Assembly (NCBI RefSeq): GCF_042643165.1
Contig: NZ_JBHRSH010000002.1
Location: 682,001 to 746,000, forward strand
Reading direction: 5' to 3'
Source: Hyphococcus aureus
GTDB taxonomy: Bacteria > Pseudomonadota > Alphaproteobacteria > Caulobacterales > Parvularculaceae
DNA length: 64,000 bases
Part shown: positions 59,506 to 64,000 of the stretch, in pieces
Position numbering within the stretch: the stretch's first letter is position 1
How the letters are laid out: every line of letters begins with the position of its first letter
Translations under genes and position numbers: made by a program
The notes under the pieces: generated by a model
What the model was told of the DNA's origin: nothing
The model's input: only the letters and a program-made list of their open reading frames with translations
The model's database searches: none

Positions 59506-61638
59506 CTACTTCTCGTGCTTCACGGGCTCTGCTTCTTCGAGGCCCCAGACCTTCAAGGCAAAGGCGTAAAGATGCGCACGCTCGTCAAGGCGTTCGAACC
59601 GCGCGGCTGAGCCGCCATGGCCCGCGCCCATATTCATGCGCAACACAAATGGTCCGCCCGTCGCCTCATCGCGCAGGCGCGCGATCCATTTCGCCGGCTC
59701 CCAATAGGTGACGCGGTAATCAGCAAGCCCGCCTGTCGCCATGATCGGCGGATAGTCCGTATGCTGGATATTGTCGTAAGGCGAATAGGCGGCGATCCAT
59801 CCATACGCCTCGGCGCTGTCGACGGGATTGCCCCACTCCTCCCATTCAGGCGGCGTCAGCGGCAGCTCCGCATCTGAGATGGTGTTGACGACATCGACAA
59901 ACGGGACAGCCGCGATAACGCCGCCATAAAGATCGGGCCGTAAATTCAAGGCGGCCCCGACCAGGAGCCCGCCCGCGCTGCCGCCATAACTCACGATCCG
60001 GCCCGGCGAGGCGTAGCCGCCTTTGATCAACGTCTCCGCCGCGGCGTTGAAGTCGGTGAAAGTGTTCATCTTCTTGCCAAGCATGCCGTCAAGATACCAT
60101 TGCCGGCCCTTGTCGGCGCCGCCGCGAATATGGGCGATAGCGTAAACGGCGCCGCGATCCACCAGCGGCAGGATGTTGGTGGAAAAGGACGCGGGCGTCG
60201 ACAACCCATAGGAGCCATAGCCATAGAGCAAGGCCGGCGCCGAGCCGTCTTTTGGCGTTGTTTTAAGGCGCAGGATCGTCACCGGAATTTTGGCGCCGCC
60301 TTCGCCGTCCGCCTCAATCCGCTCCACCACATAGAGCGCGGCGTCATGACCGCTCGGCACTTCCTGTGTTTTCAAAAGCGTTCGCTTACGCGACGCCATG
60401 GCATAGTCAAAAGTTTGCTCCGGCGTCGATGGCGATTCATAAGTGAAACGGATGACGCTGGTGTCATACTCAAAGCCGGCATGCATCCCGAGCGCGTAAG
60501 CCGCCTCATCGAACGATACGACATGCTCATCGCCGTCATAAGTCGAAATGACAAGGCGCGGCAGAGCGTTTTCACGCTCCACCCGGACAAGATAGTCTTT
60601 GAACGCCGTAAAGGTAACGATCTGGCTGCCCGGTTTGTGCGCCAGCCAGTCTTTCCAGTTTTCCTTACCCGGCGCAGAGACAGGCGCGGTGACGATCTTG
60701 TAATCGACGGCGCCGTCGTCATTGGTCTGGATGAAGAACTGATCGCCGTGATGGTCCACATCGTAGAGCACATTGGGCTCGCGCGGCGCGATCAATTGTA
60801 ACGCGTCATCCGGCGCATCGGCCCGCACGAACCGCGTTTCCCCGGTGACGTGGTTGCTGGAGGAAATGAAAATATACTCGCCGCTCTGGCTTTTATGGAC
60901 GCCGATAAAATAAGCGTCATCTGTCTCTTCATAGACAAGCCGGTCATTCGCAGGGTCGTCCCCGAGCCGGTGGAGCTTCACCCATTTCGAACGCTGATTG
61001 TCGTCCCGCTCCACATAGAAGAAACTTTTCGAATCGGCGGCCCAGACCGCGCCAGAACCATCTGCGCTTTCGATAAGGTCGGGCAATTCGTCACCCGTAG
61101 CCATATCCCTGATGCGGATGGTGTAATATTCAGAGCCCAGCCGATCCGTCGCAATTGCCGCGAGTTTGTGATCAGGGCTGTGGGCGACATCTCCGATTGA
61201 GAAAAATTCCGACTGGCCCCGCTCCGCATCGCCGTCATAGATGATCTGTTCTGCGCCACCCGCAATTTTTTCGCGCAGGAATACAGGATACTCGCCGCCG
61301 TCGCGGAATTTCGTCCAGTATTTCCAGTCGCCGTCTTTCGCCGGCACATCGCTGTCATCTTCCTTGATGCGCCCGCGCATTTCCGCAAAAAGCTTTTTGC
61401 GCAACGGCTCAAGGTCGTCCGTCACCGCAGCGTAATAGGCGTTCTCCGCATCCAGCACCTCGCGAATATCGCTCGTGAGTTTTGATGGATCGCGCAACAC
61501 CTCCTGCCAAGCGCTGTCACGCAACCAGGCGTAATTATCGACGCGCGTCTCGCCATGCTGCGTAGTCTCGACAGGACGTTTTTCAATCGCGGGCGCATCA
61601 ATCTTGCGCGCTTCGGCGAAGGGATCGCGCTGGGTCAT
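59506..61638 (-). CDS. Oligopeptidase B (S9A prolyl oligopeptidase family)
   Basis: 710 aa. The beta-propeller half is followed by the alpha/beta hydrolase with nucleophile Ser554 in GGSAGG, and a late MNMGAGHGGSAARF with the catalytic His. It cleaves short peptides after basic residues in the cytosol; no signal peptide is seen. It converges with rnr (5 bases between stops). No terminator was found between them. Confidence 0.93.
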   Translation of the reverse strand: MTQRDPFAEARKIDAPAIEKRPVETTQHGETRVDNYAWLRDSAWQEVLRDPSKLTSDIREVLDAENAYYAAVTDDLEPLRKKLFAEMRGRIKEDDSDVPAKDGDWKYWTKFRDGGEYPVFLREKIAGGAEQIIYDGDAERGQSEFFSIGDVAHSPDHKLAAIATDRLGSEYYTIRIRDMATGDELPDLIESADGSGAVWAADSKSFFYVERDDNQRSKWVKLHRLGDDPANDRLVYEETDDAYFIGVHKSQSGEYIFISSSNHVTGETRFVRADAPDDALQLIAPREPNVLYDVDHHGDQFFIQTNDDGAVDYKIVTAPVSAPGKENWKDWLAHKPGSQIVTFTAFKDYLVRVERENALPRLVISTYDGDEHVVSFDEAAYALGMHAGFEYDTSVIRFTYESPSTPEQTFDYAMASRKRTLLKTQEVPSGHDAALYVVERIEADGEGGAKIPVTILRLKTTPKDGSAPALLYGYGSYGLSTPASFSTNILPLVDRGAVYAIAHIRGGADKGRQWYLDGMLGKKMNTFTDFNAAAETLIKGGYASPGRIVSYGGSAGGLLVGAALNLRPDLYGGVIAAVPFVDVVNTISDAELPLTPPEWEEWGNPVDSAEAYGWIAAYSPYDNIQHTDYPPIMATGGLADYRVTYWEPAKWIARLRDEATGGPFVLRMNMGAGHGGSAARFERLDERAHLYAFALKVWGLEEAEPVKHEK

Positions 61639-61871
61639 AGGGTTCTCTTTTTACCTGAGCCGCCGCCAAAAGGGGCCTTGATCCAGCCAGACTTAATACG
61701 CTTGCCAGGTCAGAGGCAATCTATTCATATCCTTGTTTTTCATGCATTTTCCTTGTCGCCTTACAGTAACGCATGAGGCCTCCGCCATAACAATCAGGTG
61801 AGACCGGCAAATCCCCTCTGGCGTATCAGCGCGCCCAGACGCATATGGTCGTCAAGAAGGAGGACCCTCCC

Positions 61872-62474
61872 ATGAAAAAATTTCTTTCCGCCCTCACCGC
61901 GTGCGCCCTTGTCAGCGCCGCCGCTTGCGCAGAGGACGCCCCGGATAAGGATCATTCCATCAATGCGAGTGCAAGCGCCGTTTTCGCGGGCGGTTGTTTC
62001 TGGTGCATGGAATCAGATTTTGAAAAACTCGACGGCGTCGGCGACGTGGTCTCCGGCTATGCAGGCGGTCTGAAACAGAACCCGACTTACAAGGACCATG
62101 AAGGTCATCGCGAAGTTGTGCGCGTACCTTACGATCCATCGATCGTCACCTATCGCGAGCTGGTTGATTACTTCTTCCGGCATGTGGACCCGCTCGATGA
62201 CGGCGGACAATTTTGCGACCGCGGACACGCCTATACGACAGCGGTTTTTTACGCCAACGCCGATGAGTATGACGCCGCCCTTGCCTCCAAGGAAGAAGCG
62301 GCCGCAGAGCTTGGCGAAGAGGTCGTGACGCCGCTTGTCGAGTTCACGCAATTCTGGGATGCGGAAGATTATCATCAGGATTATTACAAGAAAAACCCTG
62401 TGCGTTATAAATTCTACCGCACCAGTTGCGGGCGCGACCGCCGCGTCAACAAAGTCTGGGGCAGTCATTCATAA
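61872..62474 (+). CDS. msrA: Peptide-methionine (S)-S-oxide reductase, exported
   Basis: 200 aa. The MsrA site GCFWC (Cys42, Cys45) is followed by EGHREVVRVPYDP and DYHQDYY. It reduces methionine-S-sulfoxide in proteins. The N terminus MKKFLSALTACALVSAAAC-AE is a lipoprotein or Sec signal, so this form is periplasmic, unlike the usual cytosolic MsrA. AAGGAGGA lies 8 bases before the ATG at 61872, which settles the start over 61845. Confidence 0.93.
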   Translation: MKKFLSALTACALVSAAACAEDAPDKDHSINASASAVFAGGCFWCMESDFEKLDGVGDVVSGYAGGLKQNPTYKDHEGHREVVRVPYDPSIVTYRELVDYFFRHVDPLDDGGQFCDRGHAYTTAVFYANADEYDAALASKEEAAAELGEEVVTPLVEFTQFWDAEDYHQDYYKKNPVRYKFYRTSCGRDRRVNKVWGSHS

Positions 62475-62477
62475 AAC

Positions 62478-62507
62478 AAAAACGCCGCTGCAAGGCAGCG
62501 GCGTTTT
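62478..62507. terminator. Terminator after msrA, likely bidirectional
   Basis: A 9-bp stem CGCCGCTGC (62483-62491) pairs with GCAGCGGCG (62495-62503) with a 3-base loop. T4 follows on the right, and an A-rich run precedes on the left, so it can also stop the minus-strand peptidase gene. Confidence 0.82.
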
Positions 62508-62528
62508 CGGTGCTTATTAATACGACCT

Positions 62529-64000
62529 CTATTCGATCGTCTGCTTATCACTGTCCGACCCGGGGATCGGGAAGCCACGATCGCGCATTAGCGCCTCGAT
62601 ATTGGCGTCCCGGCCACGGAAGGCGCGATAAGCGTCCGCCGGGTCAACGGCATTGCGAACCGCGAAGAGGTTGTCGACGAGTTTTTTGGCGACTTCCTTG
62701 TCGTAAAAACCGCCCGGCGCTTCAGCGAACGCTTCAGCAGCATCCGCGGTCAACACATCCGCCCACATATAGCCGTAATAGCCGGCGGAATAGCCTTCCC
62801 CGGAGAAGATGTGCCCGAAATGCGGGGACCGGTGACGCATGGGCAACTCATCAGGCATGCCAAGCTCAGCCAGCGTTTCCCGCTCGAACTTGTCAGGATC
62901 GATGCCGGTCGGATCCACCATGTGAAACTTCATGTCGACAAGCGCGGAGGCGAGATATTCTGTGGTGTCAAAGCCTTGTTTGAAGGTCGACGCCGCCTTG
63001 ATCTTGTTCACCAGCTCTTCCGGCATGGCTTCGCCAGTTTCCGCGTGCACGAGATAATTATCGATCACCTTGTCCGTGGACAACCAGCGCTCCAGCAATT
63101 GCGACTGGAACTCGGTGTAGTCGCGCACGCCGCCATTCAAGGTCGGATAATCGACATTGGATGACAGATAATGAAGCGCATGACCGAACTCGTGGAAGAA
63201 GGTTTCCGCGTCATCCCATGAAACGAGAACCGGCTGGCCCGGCGCGGGTTCAACGAAGTTGGAGTTGTTAGTCGCCAGCACTGTTTTCTCAACGCCGTCC
63301 AGCGTTTCATGACCGCGGAAGCCCGACGCCCAGGCGCCAGAGCGTTTACCCTGCCGTGCGAAAGGATCGAGATACCATACGCCAATCAGCTTGCCGGAGG
63401 TTTTGTCGGTCACTTCCCAGACATGGACGTCTTCCTGCCACACCGGCACGACACCGTCTTCGATGGGCGTAAATTTGAAATTGAAAAGCTCGCCTGCGAC
63501 CATGAACATCGCTTCGCGTAGCTTGTCGAGCTGGAGATATTGCTTCACCTCATCGGAATTGAGATCGTATTTCGCCTTGCGGACTTTCTCCATGTAATAG
63601 CGATAGTCCCATGGCGCGATCTCAAAACCGCCGCCTTCTGCGTCGACAATCTCCTGCATTTCCGCAACTTCTTCTTCAACGCGCGCGACCGCCGCGGGCC
63701 ATACGGCCTCCATCAGGCCGAAAGCCGCTTCGGGCGTTTTCGCCATGCGGTTCTGCAAACGCCAGGCGGCGTAGTTCGGATAGCCGAGCAGCTTCACGCG
63801 CTCATCGCGAAGCTGAAGAATTTCGGCGATCAGAGCGTTGTTGTCATACTCATCGCCATGGTCGCCGCGGCTGTAATACATCTCCCAGACTTGCTGGCGC
63901 AGATCGCGATTGTCCGCGAAAGTCAGAAACGGGTCCATGGAAGAGCGCGTATTTGTGACGGCGTAAGCGCCGTCACCGGGCTTGGCCTCCGCCGCGGATT
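62529..64000 (-). CDS. M3 family peptidyl-dipeptidase (Dcp-type), 5' end beyond window
   Basis: About 490 residues are visible; the frame remains open to base 64000, so the N-terminal third is missing. The gluzincin site is FFHEFGHALHYL with the third ligand in TEFQSQLLERW. The HRSPHFGHIFSGEGYSAGYYGY block is diagnostic of the M3A thimet/Dcp group. It removes dipeptides from peptide C termini. Whether it carries a signal peptide cannot be seen. Confidence 0.92.
   Translation of the reverse strand, partial: SAAEAKPGDGAYAVTNTRSSMDPFLTFADNRDLRQQVWEMYYSRGDHGDEYDNNALIAEILQLRDERVKLLGYPNYAAWRLQNRMAKTPEAAFGLMEAVWPAAVARVEEEVAEMQEIVDAEGGGFEIAPWDYRYYMEKVRKAKYDLNSDEVKQYLQLDKLREAMFMVAGELFNFKFTPIEDGVVPVWQEDVHVWEVTDKTSGKLIGVWYLDPFARQGKRSGAWASGFRGHETLDGVEKTVLATNNSNFVEPAPGQPVLVSWDDAETFFHEFGHALHYLSSNVDYPTLNGGVRDYTEFQSQLLERWLSTDKVIDNYLVHAETGEAMPEELVNKIKAASTFKQGFDTTEYLASALVDMKFHMVDPTGIDPDKFERETLAELGMPDELPMRHRSPHFGHIFSGEGYSAGYYGYMWADVLTADAAEAFAEAPGGFYDKEVAKKLVDNLFAVRNAVDPADAYRAFRGRDANIEALMRDRGFPIPGSDSDKQTIE

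Overview
The window reads as a GC-rich chromosome segment of an alphaproteobacterium, most like the Caulobacterales / Parvularculales / Hyphomonadaceae group. Signs are a CtrA-type box (TTAA-N7-TTAAC) with clustered GANTC sites upstream of a divIC/ftsB-type gene, FtsB next to pdhA, a Flp-type pilin, a large TonB-dependent receptor beside a beta-propeller phytase, a phasin, an XrtA exosortase locus, DUF6090-like proteins, and the order gatCA - ruvX - pyrB - plsY - dprA - topA - rnr. I saw no rRNA or tRNA gene, insertion sequence, prophage or CRISPR array. Most of the window is chromosomal housekeeping with short accessory insertions.

Layout. 1-6.7 kb: OmpA-like protein, RidA, two enzymes of unknown substrate, HIT protein, a structured gene-free stretch (3.43-3.75 kb), a 2OG-Fe(II) oxygenase-like protein, and an SMP-30-like propeller protein overlapping an aldose epimerase. 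6.9-11 kb: an orphan Flp pilin with a very long Gly/Ser/Asn tail, clpS-clpA, and a phasin with a paired inverted operator. 11.3-19.1 kb: a SPOR-domain D,D-carboxypeptidase, phytase and its TonB receptor behind a Pho box, and acetyl-CoA synthetase. 19.1-24.7 kb: a compact exosortase A / exopolysaccharide locus (xrtA-epsI fusion, amidotransferase, GNAT, GT4). 24.8-33 kb: GNAT, sarcosine-oxidase-like flavoenzyme, pdhA, ftsB, an RTX metalloprotease and a small lipoprotein apparently inserted between ftsB and eno.

33-42 kb: a Cys- and Tyr-rich lipoprotein, rpmF, small secreted proteins, a tandem pair of DUF6491-like proteins, cysK, three tandem DUF6090-like membrane proteins behind an M20 peptidase, and another small membrane protein. 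42-57 kb: gatB, separated from gatCA by a hydrolase, a desaturase and an AT-richer membrane-protein gene; then a secreted metallopeptidase, ruvX, pyrB, plsY, dprA, topA and an M23 lipoprotein. 57-64 kb: rnr, oligopeptidase B, exported MsrA and a Dcp-type M3 peptidase running off the right edge.

Working together: receptor and phytase look like a phosphate-starvation uptake module. XrtA, amidotransferase, GNAT and GT4 look like part of an exopolysaccharide / protein-sorting pathway whose substrates lie elsewhere. ClpS feeds ClpA in N-degron proteolysis, and GatC, GatA and GatB form one tRNA amidotransferase. The most promising regulatory signals are the cell-cycle-type ftsB promoter, the Pho box, and the inverted operator pair before the phasin. 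The least understood genes are the DUF6090-like triplet, the twin-CX3C lipoprotein and the long-tailed pilin.
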